Assembly: GCA_958298945.1 (NCBI GenBank)
Contig: OY282608.1
Location: 76,680,806-76,744,805, forward strand
Length of the DNA: 64,000 bases
Reading direction: 5' to 3'
Origin: Atherix ibis
Taxonomy: Eukaryota; Arthropoda; Insecta; Diptera; Athericidae
A program made the translations under genes and the position numbers. The first letter of the stretch is position 1, and each line of letters starts with the position of its first letter. The notes under the pieces were generated by a model, which was not told the origin of the DNA, ran no database searches, and saw only the letters and a program-made list of their open reading frames with translations. Positions 24,375 through 35,541 of the stretch are shown in pieces.

Positions 24375-27300
24375 TGTTGGTTTGTTGGTTTGTTGGTTGG
24401 TTGGTTTGTTGGTTTCTTGGTTTGTTGGTTTGTTCGTTTGTTGGTTTTTTGGTTTGTTGGTTTGTTGGTTTTTTGGTTTGTTGGCTTGTTGGTTTATTGG
24501 TTTTTTGGTTTGGTGGCTTGTTGGTTTGTTGGCTTGTTGGTTTGTTGATTGGTTGGTTTGTTGGTTTTTTGGTTTGTTGGTTTGTTGGTTTGTTGGTTTG
24601 TTGGTTTGTTGGTTTGTTGGCTTGTTGGTTTGTTGGCATGTTGACTTGTTAGTTGTTGGTTTGTTGGTTTGTTGGTTTGTTGGTTTGTTGGTTTGTTGGT
24701 TTGTTGGTTTGTTGGTTTGTTGTTTTGTTGGTTTGTCGGTTTGTTGGTTTGTTGGTTTGTTGGTTTGTTGGTTTGTTTGTTTGTTGGTTTGTTCGTTTGT
24801 TGGCTTGTTGGTTTGTTCGTTTGTTGGCTTGTTGGTTTGTTGGTTTGTTCGTTTGTTGGTTTGTTGGTTTATTTGTTTGTTCGTTTGTGGGTTTGTTGGT
24901 TTGTTAGTTGGGTGGTTTGTTGGCTTGTTGGTTTATTCGTTTGTTGGTTTTTTGGTTTGTTGGTTTGTTGGGTTTTTGGTTTGTTGGCTTGTTGGTTTGT
25001 TGGTTTGTTGGTTTTTTGGTTTGTTGGCTTGTTGGTTTGTTGGCTTGTTGGTTTGTTGGTTTGTTGGTTGGTTGGTTTGTTGGTTTGTTGGCTTGTTGGT
25101 TTGTTGGTTTGTTGGTTTGTTGGTTTGTTGGTTTGTTGGTTTGTTGGCTTGTTGGTTTGTTAGTTGTTGGTTTGTTGGTTTGTTGGTTTGTTGGTTTGTA
25201 GGTTTGTTGGTTTGTTGGTTTGTTGGTTTGTTGGTTTGTTGGTTTGTTGGTTTGTTGGTTTGTTGGTTTGTTGGTTTGTTGGCTTGTTGGCATGTTGGTT
25301 TCTTGGTTTGTTCGTTTGTTGGTTTGTTGGTTTGTTGGTTTGTTAGTTTTTTGGCTTATTTGTTTGTTCGTTTGTTGGCTTTTTGGTTTGTTGGCTTGTT
25401 GGTTTGTTCGTTTGTTGGTTTGTTTGTTTGTTGGTTTGTTCGTTTGTTGGTTTGTTCGTTTGTTGGCTTGTTGGTTTATTGGCTTGTTGGTTTTTTGGTT
25501 TGTTGGTTTGTTGGTTTGTTTGTTTGTTGGTTTGTTCGTTTGTTGTTTTTTTGTTTTGTTGGCTTGTTGGTTTGTTGGTTTGTGTGCTTGTTGGTTTGCT
25601 GGTTTGTTGGTTTGTTGGTTTGTTGGCTTGTTGATTTGTTTGTTTGTTTGTTTGTTGGTTTGTTTGTTTGTTGGCTTGTTGGTTTATTGGTTTGTTGGTT
25701 TGTTGGTTTGTTGGTTTGTTGGTTTGTTGTTTTGTTGGTTTGTTTGTTTGTTGGTTTGTTGGTTTGTTTGTTTTTTGGCTTGTTGGTTTGTTGGCTTGTT
25801 GGTTTGTTGGTCTGCTAGTTTGTTTGTTTGTTGGTTTGTTGGTTTGTTGGTTTATTTGTTTGTTGGTTTGTTGGTTTTTGTTGGTTTGTTGGTTTATTTG
25901 TTTGTTGGTTTATTGGTTTGTTAGTTTGTTGGTTTGTTGGTTTGTTTCTTTGTTGGGTTGTTCGTTTGTTGGCTTGTTGGTTTGTTGGCTTGTTGGCTTG
26001 TTGTTATGTTGGTTTGTTGGTTTATTGGTTTGTTGGTTTTTTGGTTTGTTGGTTTGTTGGTTTGTTGGTTTGTTGGTTTGTTGGTTTGTTTGTTTTTGGT
26101 CTGTTGGTGTATTTGTTTGTTGGTTTGTTGGTTTTTGTTGGTTTGTTGGTTTGTTTGTTTGTTGGTTTGTTGGTTTGTTAGTTTGTTGGTTTGTTGGTTT
26201 GTTGGCTTATTGGCTTGTTGGCATGTTGGTTTGTTGGTTTGTTGGTTTGTTGGTTTGTTGGTTTGTTGGTTTGTTGGTTTGTTGGTTTGTTGGTTTGTTG
26301 GTTTGTTGGTTTGTTGGTTTGGTGGTTTGTTTGTTTGTTGGTTTGTTGGGTTGTTGGGTTGTTGGTTTGTTGGTTTGTTGGTTTGTTGGTTTGTTGGTTT
26401 GTTGGTTTGTTGGTTTGTTGGTTTGTTGGTTTGTTAGTTTGTTGGTTTGTTGGTTTGTTGGGTTTTGGTTTGTGGGCTTGTTTGTTTGTTGGTTTGTTGG
26501 TTTGTTGGTTTGTTCGTTTGTTCGTTTGTTCGTTTGTTGGCTTATTGGTTTGTTGGTTTGTTTGTTTGTTGGTTTGTTGGTTTGTTGGTTTGTTGGTTTA
26601 TATGTTTGTTGGTTTATTGGTTTGTTGGTTTGTTGGTTTGTTGGTCTGTTGGTTTGCTTGTTTGTTGGTTTGTTCGTTTGTTGGCTTGTTGGTTTGTTCG
26701 TTTGTTGGCTTGTTGGTTTGTTGGCTTGTTGGCTTGTTGGCATGTTGGTTACTTGGTTTGTTGGTTTGTTGGTTTGTTGGTTTGTTGGTTTGTTGGTTTG
26801 TTGGTTTGTTGGTTTGTTGGTTTGTTGGTTTGTTGGTTTGTTGGTTTGTTGATTTATTTGTTTGTTCGTTTGTTGGTTTGTTGGTTTGTTGGTTTGTTGG
26901 TTTGTTGGTTTGTTGGTTTGTTGGTTTGTTGGTTTGTTAGTTTGTTGATTTATTTGTTTGTTTGTTTGTTGGTTTGTTGGTTTGTTGGTTTATATGTTTG
27001 TTGGTTTATTGGTTTGTTGGTTTGTTGGTTTGTTGGTTTGTTGATTTGCTTGTTTGTTGGTTTGTTCGTTTGTTGGCTTGTTGGTTTGTTCGTTTGTTGG
27101 TTTGTTGGTTTGTTGGTTTGTTGGTTTGTTGGTTTGTTGGTTTCTTGGTTTGTTGGTTTGTTGACTTGTTGGCTTGTTGGCATGTTGGTTTCTTGGTTTG
27201 TTGGTTTGTTGGTTTGTTGGTTTGTTGGTTTGTTGGTTTGTTGGTTTGTTGGTTTGTTGGTTTGTTTGTTTGTTGGTTTGTTCGTTTGTTGGTTTGTTCG

Positions 27301-28052
27301 TTTGTTGGCTTGTTGGTTTGTTGGCTTGTTGGTTTGTTGGTTTGTTGGTTTGTTGGTTTGTTTGTTTGTTGGTTTGTTGGTTTGTTGGTTTTTTGGTTTG
27401 TTGGCTTGTTGGCTTTTTGGTTTGTTGGTTTGTTGGCTTGTTGGTTTGTTGGTTTGTTGGTTTGTTGGTTTGTTGGTTTGTTGGTTTGGTGGTTTGGTGG
27501 TTTGTTGGTTTGTTGGTTTGTTGGTTTGTTGGTTTGTTTGTTTGTTGGTTTGTTCGTTTGTTGGCTTGTTGGTTTATTGGTTTGTTGGTTTGTTGGTTTG
27601 TTGGTTTGTTGGTTTGTTGTTTTGTTGGTTTGTTTGTTTGTTGGTTTGATGGTTTGTTTTATTTTTTGGCTTGTTGTTTTGTTGGCTTGTTGGTTTGTTG
27701 GTCTGTTAGTTTGTTTGTTTGTTGGTTTGTTGGTTTATTTGTTTGTTGGTTTGTTGGTTTTTGTTGGTTTGTTGGTTTATTTGTTTGTTGGTTTGTTGGT
27801 TTGTTCGTTTGTTGGCTTGGTGGTTTGTTGGCTTGTTGGCTTGTTGGCATGTTGGTTTCTTGGTTTGTTGGTTTGTTGGTTTGTTGGTTTGTTAGTTTCT
27901 TGGTTTGTTGGTTTGTTGGTTTGTTGGTTGGTTGGTTTGTTGGTTTGTTGGTTTGTTGGTTTGTTGGTTTGTTGGTTTGTTGGTTTGTTGGTTTTTGTTG
28001 GTTTGTTGGTTTATTTGTTTGTTGGTTTGTTGGTTTGTTGGCTTGTTGGCTT
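24375..28052 (+). repeat. 3.67-kb tandem duplication, copy 2
   Basis: This is a direct copy adjoining copy 1. Homology stops near 28,050, where TTGGCTTGTTGGCTTG replaces the junction sequence found at ~24,360. Point differences include GGGTTTTTGG at ~24969 against GGTTTTTTGG, and an extra GGCTTG before GATTTG near 25,625. Three copies of the GTGTGCTTG region therefore exist (15.1, 21.9 and 25.6 kb). Confidence 0.9.
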
Positions 28053-28787
28053 GTTGGTTTGTTAGTTTGTTGGCTTGTTGGTTTGTTGGTTTGTTGGTTT
28101 GTTGGTTTGTTGGCTTGTTGGCTTGTTGGCATGTTGGTTTGTTGGTTTGTTGGTTTGTTGGTTTCTTGGTTTGTTGGTTTGTTGGTTTGTTGGTTTGTTG
28201 GTTTGTTGGTTTGTTGGTTTGTTGGTTTGTTGGTTTGTTTGTTTGTTGGTTTGTTGGTTTGTTGGTTTGTTGGTTTGTTGGTTTGTTGGTTTGTTGGTTT
28301 GTTGGTTTGTTGGTTTGTTGGTTTGTTTGTTTGTTTGTTTGTTGGTTTGTTTGTTTGTTGGCTTGTTGGTTTATTGGTTTGTTGGTTTGTTGGTTTGGTG
28401 GTTTGTTGGTTTGTTGGTTTGTTGGTTTGTTGGTTTGTTGGTTTGTTTGTTTGTCGGTTTGTTCGTTTGTTGGTTTTTTGGTTTGTTGGCTTGTTGGCTT
28501 GTTGGTTTGTTGGTTTGTTGGCTTGTTGGTTTGTTGGTTTGTTGGTTTGTTGGTTTGTTGGTTTGTTGGTTTGTTGGTTTGTTGGTTTGTTGGTTTGTTG
28601 GTTTGTTTGTTTGTTGGTTTGTTTGTTTGTTGGTTTGTTCGTTTGTTGGCTTGTTGGTTTATATGTTTGTAGGTTTGTTGGTTTGTTGGTTTGTTGGTTT
28701 GTTGTTTTGTTGGTTTGTTTGTTTGTTGGTTTGTTGGTTTGTTTGTTTTTTTGGCTTGTTGGTTTGTTGGCTTGTTGGTTTGTTGGT
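28052..28787 (+). repeat. Satellite segment between duplications
   Basis: Only 8-mer variants are present: a CATG block near 28131, a TTTG-rich stretch near 28320-28365, GTCGGTTTGTTCG near 28453, and TATATGTTTGTAGG near 28662. I found no near-identical partner for the entire stretch. Confidence 0.7.
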
Positions 28788-30360
28788 CTGTTAGTTTGTT
28801 TGTTTGTTGGTTTTTGTTGGTTTGTTGGTTTATTTGTTTGTTGGTTTGTTGGGTTGTTCGTTTGTTGGCTTGGTGGTTTGTTGGCTTGTTGGCTTGTTCG
28901 CGTGTTGGTTTCTTGGGTTGTTGGTTTGTTGGTTTGTTGGTTTGTTGTTTTGTTGGTTTGTTTGTTTGTTGGTTTGTTGGTTTGTTGGTTTTTTGGCTTG
29001 TTGGTTTGTTGGCTTGTTGGTTTGTTGGTCTGTTAGTTTGTTTGTTTGTTGGTTTGTTGGTTTGTTGGTTTATTTGTTTGTTGGTTTGTTGGTTTTTGTT
29101 GGTTTGTTGGTTTATTTGTTTGTTGGTTTGTTGGGTTGTTCGTTTGTTGGCTTGGTGGTTTGTTGGCTTGTTGGCTTGTTGGCATGTTGGTTTCTTGGGT
29201 TGTTGGTTTGTTGGTTTGTTGGTTTGTTGTTTTGTTGGTTTGTTTGTTTGTTGGTTTGTTGGTTTGTTTGTTTTTTGGCTTGTTGGTTTGTTGGCTTGTT
29301 GGTTTGTTGGTCTGTTAGTTTGTTTGTTTGTTGGTTTGTTGGTTTGTTGGTTTATTTGTTTGTTGGTTTGTTGGTTTTTGTTGGTTTGTTGGTTTATTTG
29401 TTTGTTGGTTTGTTGGGTTGTGCATTTGTTGGCTTGGTGGTTTGTTGGTTTATTGGTTTGTTGGTTTGTTGGTTTGTTGGTTTTTGGTTTGTTGTTTTGT
29501 TGGTTTGTTTGTTTGTTGGTTTGTTGGTTTGTTTGTTTTTTGACTTGTTGGTTTGTTGGCTTGTTGGTTTGTTGGTCTGTTAGTTTGTTTGTTTGTTGGT
29601 TTGTTGGTTTGTTGGTTTATTTGTTTCTGGGTTTGTTGGTTTGTTAGTTTGTTAGTTTGTTGGTTTGTTTCTTTGTTGGGTTGTTCGTTTGTTGGCTTGT
29701 TGGTTTGTTGGCTTGTTGGCTTGTTGTTATGTTGGTTTGTTGGTTTGTTGGTTTGTTCGTTTCTTGGTTTGTTGGTTTGTTGGTTTGTTGGTTTGTTCGT
29801 TTTTGGTTTGTTGGTGTATTTGTTTGTTGGTTTGTTGGTTTTTGTTGGTTTGTTGGTTTGTTTGTTTCTTGGTTTGTTGGTTTGTTAGTTTGTTGGTCTG
29901 TTAGTTTGTTTGTTTGTTAGTTTGTTGGTTTGTTGGTTTATTTGTTTGTTGGTTTGTTGGTTTTTGTTGGTTTGTTGGTTTATTTGTTTGTTGGTTTGTT
30001 GGGTTGTTCGTTTGTTGGCTTGGTGGTTTGTTGGCTTGTTGGCTTGTTGGCATGTTGGCATGTTGGTTTCTTGGGTTGTTGGTTTGTTGGTTTGTTGGTT
30101 TGTTGGTTTGTTGTTTTGTTGGTTTGTTTGTTTGTTGGTTTGTTGGTTTGTTTGTTTTTTGGCTTGTTGGTTTGTTGGCTTTTTGGTTTGTTGGTCTGTT
30201 AGTTTGTTTGTTTGTTGGTTTGTTGGTTTGTTGGTTTATTTGTTTGTTGGTTTGTTGGTTTTTGTTGGTTTGTTGGTTTGTTGGTTTGTTGGGTTGTTCG
30301 TTTGTTAGCTTGGTGGTTTGTTGGCTTGTTGGCTTGTTGGCATGTTGGTTTCTTGGGTTG
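28787..30360 (+). repeat. ~282-bp tandem HOR array
   Basis: The TCTGTTAG marker recurs at 28787, 29029, 29311, 29576, 29897 and 30195, with spacings of 242, 282, 265, 321 and 298 bp. A typical unit runs TCTGTTAG, TTTATTTG, TTTTTGTTGG, TTGGGTTGTTCG, GGCTTGGTGG, CATG block, TTTCTTGGG, TTGTTTTGTTGG, TTTTTTGGC. The 29,029 unit is the cleanest. The 28,787 unit is shortened and carries GTTCGCGTG in place of the CATG block. The 29,311 unit has TGCATTTG and a deleted CATG block. The 29,576 unit is interrupted by a TTTCTTTG segment. Confidence 0.85.
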
Positions 30361-30720
30361 TTGGTTTGTTGGTTTGTTGGTTTGTTGGTTTGTTGGTTTG
30401 TTGGTTTGTTGGTTTGTTGGTTTGTTTGTTTGTTGGTTTGTTGGTTTGTTGGTTTGTTGGTTTGTTGGTTTGTTGGTTTGTTGGTTTGTTGGTTTGTTGG
30501 TTTGTTGGTTTGTTGGTTTGTTGGTTTGTTGGTTTGTTGGTTTGTTGGTTTGTTGGTTTGTTGGTTTGTTGGTTTGTTGGTTTGTTGGTTTGTTGGTTTG
30601 TTGGTTTGTTGGTTTGTTTGTTTGTTGGTTTGTTGGTTTGTTGGTTTGTTGGTTTGTTGGTTTGTTGGTTTGTTGGTTTGTTGGTTTGTTGGTTTGTTCG
30701 TTTGTTGGTTTGTTTGTTTG
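30360..30720 (+). repeat. Near-homogeneous GTTGGTTT tract
   Basis: After the last 282-bp unit the array is almost pure GTTGGTTT for ~350 bp, broken only by TTTG variants near 30424 and 30617. The stretch ~30,431-30,616 is uninterrupted, about 23 units. Confidence 0.85.
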
Positions 30721-33700
30721 TTTGTTTGTTGGTTTGTTCGTTTGTTGGCTTGTTGGTTTATTGGTTTGTTGGTTTGTTGGTTTGTTGTTTTGTTGGTTTG
30801 TTTGTTTGTTGGTTTGTTGGTTTGTTTGTTTTTTGGCTTGTTGGTTTGTTGGCTTGTTGGTTTGTTGGTCTGTTAGTTTGTTTGTTTGTTGGTTTGTTGG
30901 TTTGTTGGTTTATTTGTTTGTTGGTTTGTTGGTTTTTGTTGGTTTGTTGGTTTATTTGTTTGTTGGTTTGTTGGTTTGTTAGTTTGTTATTTTGTTGGTT
31001 TGTTTCTTTGTTGGGTTGTTCGTTTGTTGCCTTGTTAGTTTGTTGGCTTGTTGGCTTGTTGTTATGTTGGTTTGTTGGTTTGTTGGTTTGTTGGTTTCTT
31101 GGTTTGTTGGTTTGTTGGTTTGTTGGTTTGTTGATTTGTTCGTTTTTGGTTTGTTGGTGTATTTGTTTGTTGGTTTGTTGGTTTTTGTTGGTTTGTTCGT
31201 TTGTTGGTTTGTTAGTTTGTTGGTTTGTTGGTTTGTTAGTTTGTTGGTTTGTTCGTTTGTTGGCTTGTTAGTTTGTTGGCTTGTTGGCCTGTTGGCATGT
31301 TGGTTTGTTTGTTTGTTGGTTTGTTGGTTTGTTAGTTTGTTGGTTTGTTGGTTTGTTGGTTTGTTGGTTTGTTGGTTTGTTGGTTTGTTGGTTTGTTGGT
31401 TTATTGGTTTGTTTGTTTGTTGGTTTGTTGGTTTGTTGGTTTGTTGGTTTGTTGGTTTGTTGGTTTGTTGGTTTGTTGGTTTGTTGGTTTGTTGGTTTGT
31501 TGGTTTGTTGGTTTGTTGGTTTGTTGGTTTGTTTGTTTGTTGGTTTGTTGGTTTGCTGGGTTTTGGTTTGTAGGCTTGTTTGTTTGTTGGTTTGTTCGTT
31601 TGTTCGTTTGTTGGCTTATTGGTTTGTCGGTTTATTGCTTTGTTGGTTTGTTTGTTTGTTGGTTTGTTGGTTTGTTGGTTTGTTGGTTTGTTGGTTTATA
31701 TGTTTGTTGGTTTATTGGTTTGTTGGTTTGTTGGTTTGTTGGTTTGTTTGTTTGTTGGTTTGTTCGTTTGTTGGCTTGTTGGTTTGTTCGTTTGTTGGCT
31801 TGTTGGTTTGTTGGCTTGTTGGCATGTTGGTTTCTTGGTTTGTTGGTTTGTTGGTTTTTGTTGGTTTGTTGGTTTATTTGTTTGTTGGTTTGTTAGTTTG
31901 TTAGTTTGTTAGTTTGTTGGTTTGTTTCTTTGTTGGGTTGTTCGTTTGTTGGCTTGTTAGTTTGTTGGCTTGTTGGCTTGTTGTTATGTTGGTTTGTTGG
32001 TTTGTTGGTTTGTTGGTTTGTTGGTTTGTTGGTTTGTTGGTTTGTTGGTTTGTTGGTTTGTTGGTTTGTTCGTTTTTGGTTTGTTGGTGTATTTGTTTGT
32101 TGGTTTGTTGGTTTTTGTTGGTTTGTTAGTTTGTTGGTTTGTTAGTTTGTTGGTTTGTTGGTTTGTTAGTTTGTTGGTTTGTTCGTTTGTTTGTTTGTTG
32201 GTTTGTTGGTTTGTTGGTTTGTTGGTTTGTTGGTTTGTTGGTTTGTTGGTTTGTTGGTTTGTTGGTTTATTGGTTTATTTGTTTGTTGGTTTGTTGGGTT
32301 TTGTTGGTTTGTTGGTTTATTTGTTTCTTGGTTTGTTGGTTTGTTAGTTTGTTAGTTTGTTGGTTTGTTTCTTTGTTGGGTTGTTCGTTTGTTGGCTTGT
32401 TGGTTTGTTGGCTTGTTGGCTTGTTGTTATGTTGGTTTGTTGGTTTGTTGGTTTGTTGGTTTCTTGGTTTGTTGGTTTGTTGGTTTGTTGGTTTGTTCGT
32501 TTTTGGTTTGTTGGTGTATTTGTTTGTTGGTTTGTTGGTTTTTGTTGGTTTGTTGGTTTGTTTGTTTGTTGGTTTGTTGGTTTGTTAGTTTGTTGGTCTG
32601 TTAGTTTGTTTGTTTGTTAGTTTGTTGGTTTGTTGGTTTATTTGTTTGTTGGTTGATTGGTTTTTGTTGGTTTGTTGGTTTATTTGTTTGTTGGTTTGTT
32701 GGGTTGTTCGTTTGTTGGCTTGGTGGTTTGTTGGCTTGTTGGCTTGTTGGCATGTTGGTTTCTTGGGTAGTTGGTTTGTTGGTTTGTTGGTTTGTTGTTT
32801 TGTTGGTTTGTTTGTTTGTTGGTTTGTAGGTTTGTTTGTTTTTTGGCTTGTTGGTTTGTTGGCTTGTTGGTTTGTTGGTCTGTTAGTTTGTTTGTTTGTT
32901 GGTTTGTTGGGTTGTTGGTTTATTTGTTTGTTGGTTTTTGTTGGTTTGTTGGTTTATTTGTTTTTTGGTTTGTTGGGTTGTTCGTTTGTTAGCTTGGTGG
33001 TTTGTTGGCTTGTTGGCTTGTTGGCATGTTGGTTTCTTGGGTTGTTGGTTTGTTGGTTTGTTGGTTTGTTGGTTTCTTGGTTTGTTGGTTTGTTGGTTGG
33101 TTGGTTTGTTGGTTTGTTGGTTTGTTGGTTTGTTGGTTTGTTGGTTTGTTGGTTTGTTGGTTTTTGTTGGTTTGTTGGTTTATTTGTTTGTTGGTTTTTT
33201 GGTTTGTTGGCTTGTTGGCTTGTTGGTTTGTTGGTTTGTTGGCTTCTTGGTTTGTTGGTTTGTTGGTTTGTTGGCTTGTTGGCTTGTTGGCATGTTGGTT
33301 TGTTGGTTTGTTGGTTTGTTGGTTTGTTTGTTTGTTGGTTTGTTGGTTTGTTGGTTTGTTGGTTTGTTGGTTTGTTGGTTTGTTGGTTTGTTTGTTTGTT
33401 GGTTTGTTGGTTTGTTGGTTTGTTGGTTTGTTGGTTTGTTGGTTTGTTGGTTTGTTGGTTTGTTGGTTTGTTGGTTTGTTGGTTTGTTTGTTTGTTTGTT
33501 TGTTGGTTTGTTCGTTTGTTGGCTTGTTGGTTTATTGGTTTGTTGGTTTGTTGGTTTGTTGGTTTGTTGTTTTGTTGGTTTGTTTGTTTGTTGGTTTGTT
33601 GGTTTGTTTGTTTTTTGGCTTGTTGGTTTGTTGGCTTGTTGGTTTGTTGGTCTGTTAGTTTGTTTGTTTGTTGGTTTGTTGGTTTGTTGGTTTACTTGTT

Positions 33701-33760
33701 TGTTGGTTTGTTGGTTTTTGTTGGTTTGTTGGTTTATTTGTTTGTTGGTTTGTTGGTTTG
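30720..33760 (+). repeat. Mixed domain I blocks, 31.0-33.7 kb
   Basis: The region ~30,990-31,835 is a diverged copy of ~1,087-1,955, sharing TTTCTTTG (31006), GTAGGCTTG (31570) and TTATTGCTTTG (31633). The part 32,340-32,750 repeats 29,640-30,050 at an offset of exactly 2,700 bp (TTTCTTTG 29671/32371, TCTGTTAG 29897/32597). A further 282-bp unit follows (TCTGTTAG 32597 to 32879). The part ~33,010-33,650 resembles 12.3-12.9 kb and 19.1-19.7 kb. Confidence 0.8.
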
Positions 33761-34806
33761 TTAGTTTGTTAGTTTGTTGGTTTGTTTCTTTGTTGGGTTG
33801 TTCGTTCGTTGGCTTGTTAGTTTGTTGGCTTGTTGGCTTGTTGTTATATTGGCTTGTTGGCTTGTTGTTATGTTGGTTTGTTGGTTTGTTGGTTTGTTGG
33901 TTTCTTGGTTTGTTGGTTTGTTGGTTTGTTGGCTTGTTGGTTTGTTCGTTTTTGGTTTGTTGGTGTTTTTGTTTGTTGGTTTGTTGGTTTTTGTTGGTTT
34001 GTTGGTTTGTTGGTTTGTTAGTTTGTTGGTTTGTTGGTTTGTTAGTTTGTCGGTTTGTTCGTTTGTTGGCTTGTTGGTTTGTTGGCTTGTTGGCTTGTTG
34101 GCATGTTGGTTTGTTGGTTTGTTGGTTTGTTGGTTTGTTGGTTTGTTGGTTTGTTGGTTTGTTGGTTTGTTGGTTTGTTGGTTTGTTGGTTTGTTGGTTT
34201 ATTGGTTTGTTTGTTTGTTGGTTTGTTGGTTTGTTGGTTTGTTGGTTTGTTGGTTTGTTGGTTTGTTGGTTTGTTGGTTTGTTGGTTTGTTGGTTTGTTG
34301 GTTTGTTGGTTTGTTTGTTTGTTGGTTTGTTGGTTTGCTGGGTTTTGGTTTGTAGGCTTGTTTGTTGGTTGGTTTGTTGGTTTGTTCGTTTGTTCGTTTG
34401 TTGGCTTATTGGTTTGTCGGTTTATTGCTTTGTTGGTTTGTTTGTTTGTTTGTTTGTTGGTTTGTTGGTTTGTTGGTTTATATGTTTGTTGGTTTATTGG
34501 TTTGTTGGTTTGTTGGTTGGTTGGTTTGTTTGTTTGTTGGTTTGTTCGTTTGTTGGCTTGTTGGTTTGTTCGTTTGTTGGCTTGTTGGTTTGTTGGCTTG
34601 TTGGCATGTTGATTTGTTGGTTTGTTGGTTTGTTGGTTTGTTGGTTTGTTGGTTTGTTGGTTTGTTGGTTTATTGGCTTGTTGGTTTATTTGTTTGTTCG
34701 TTTGTTCGTTTGTTGGTTTGTTGGTTTGTTGGTTTGTTGGTTTGTTGGTTTATTTGTTTGTTTGTTTGTTGGCTTTTTGGTTTGTTGGCTTGTTGGTTTG
34801 TTCGTT
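33761..34806 (+). repeat. Distant copy of the 1.32-kb HOR
   Basis: This block matches 1,074-2,151 at an offset of 32,687 bp, falling to 32,655 bp after four 8-mers are lost. Shared landmarks include the rare TTGTTATATTGGCTTG (~33841/1154), GTGTTTTTG, GTAGGCTTGTTTGTTGG and TTATTGCTTTG (34423/1760). It ends where TTCGTTTTTTGG replaces TTCGTTTTTGG, giving a different continuation. Confidence 0.88.
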
Positions 34807-35541
34807 TTTTGGTTTGTTTGTTTGTTGGTTTGTTCGTTTGTTGGTTTGTTCGTTTGTTGGCTTGTTGGTTTTTTTGCTTGTTGGTTTTTTGGTTTGTTGT
34901 TTTGTTTGTTTGTTGGTTTGTTCGTTTGTTGGTTTTTTGGTTTGTTGGCTTGTTGGCTTGTTGGTTTGTTGGTTTGTTGGTTTGTTGGTTTGTTGGTTTG
35001 TTGGTTTGTTGGTTTGTTGGTTTGTTGGTTTGTTGGTTTGTTGGTTTGTTGGTTTGTTGGTTTGTTGGTTTGTTGGTTTGTTGGTTTGTTTGTTTGTTGG
35101 TTTGTTCGTTTGTTGGCTTGTTGGTTTATTGGTTTGTTGGTTTGTTGGTTTGTTGGTTTGTTGGTTTGTTGGTTTGTTGTTTTGTTGGTTTGTTTGTTTG
35201 TTGGTTTGTTGGTTTGTTTGTTTTTTTGGCTTGTTGGTTTGTTGGCTTGTTGGTTTGTTGGTCTGTTAGTTTGTTTGTTTGTTGGTTTGTTGGTTTGTTG
35301 GTTTATTTGTTTGTTGGTTTGTTGGTTTTTGTTGGTTTGTTGGTTTATTTGTTTGTTGGTTTGTTGGTTTGTTTGTTTGTTGGTTTGTTGGTTTGTTGGT
35401 TTGTTGGTTTGTTGGTTTGTTGGTTTGTTGGTTTGTTGGTTTGTTGGTTTGTTGGTTTTTTGGTTTGCTGGCTTGTTGGTTTGTTGGTTTGTTGGTTGGT
35501 TGGTTTGTTGGTTTGTTGGTTTGTTGGTTTGTTGGTTTGTT

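Larger units (their letters stand above)
1..35270 (+). repeat. Array domain I
   Basis: This domain is defined by variants found only in the first ~35 kb. TTTCTTTGTTGGG (first C given) is at 1101, 3273, 15459, 22271, 25948, 29671, 31006, 31928, 32371 and 33788, with altered forms near 2927, 13106 and 19926. TTTATATGTTTG recurs from ~497 to ~34480. GTAGGCTTG is near 369, 1689, 2466, 4126, 8123, 31570 and 34352, and appears as GTGGGCTTG at 15975, 22787 and ~26473. None of these was seen further right. Most of the domain consists of direct tandem duplications listed separately. Confidence 0.85.
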
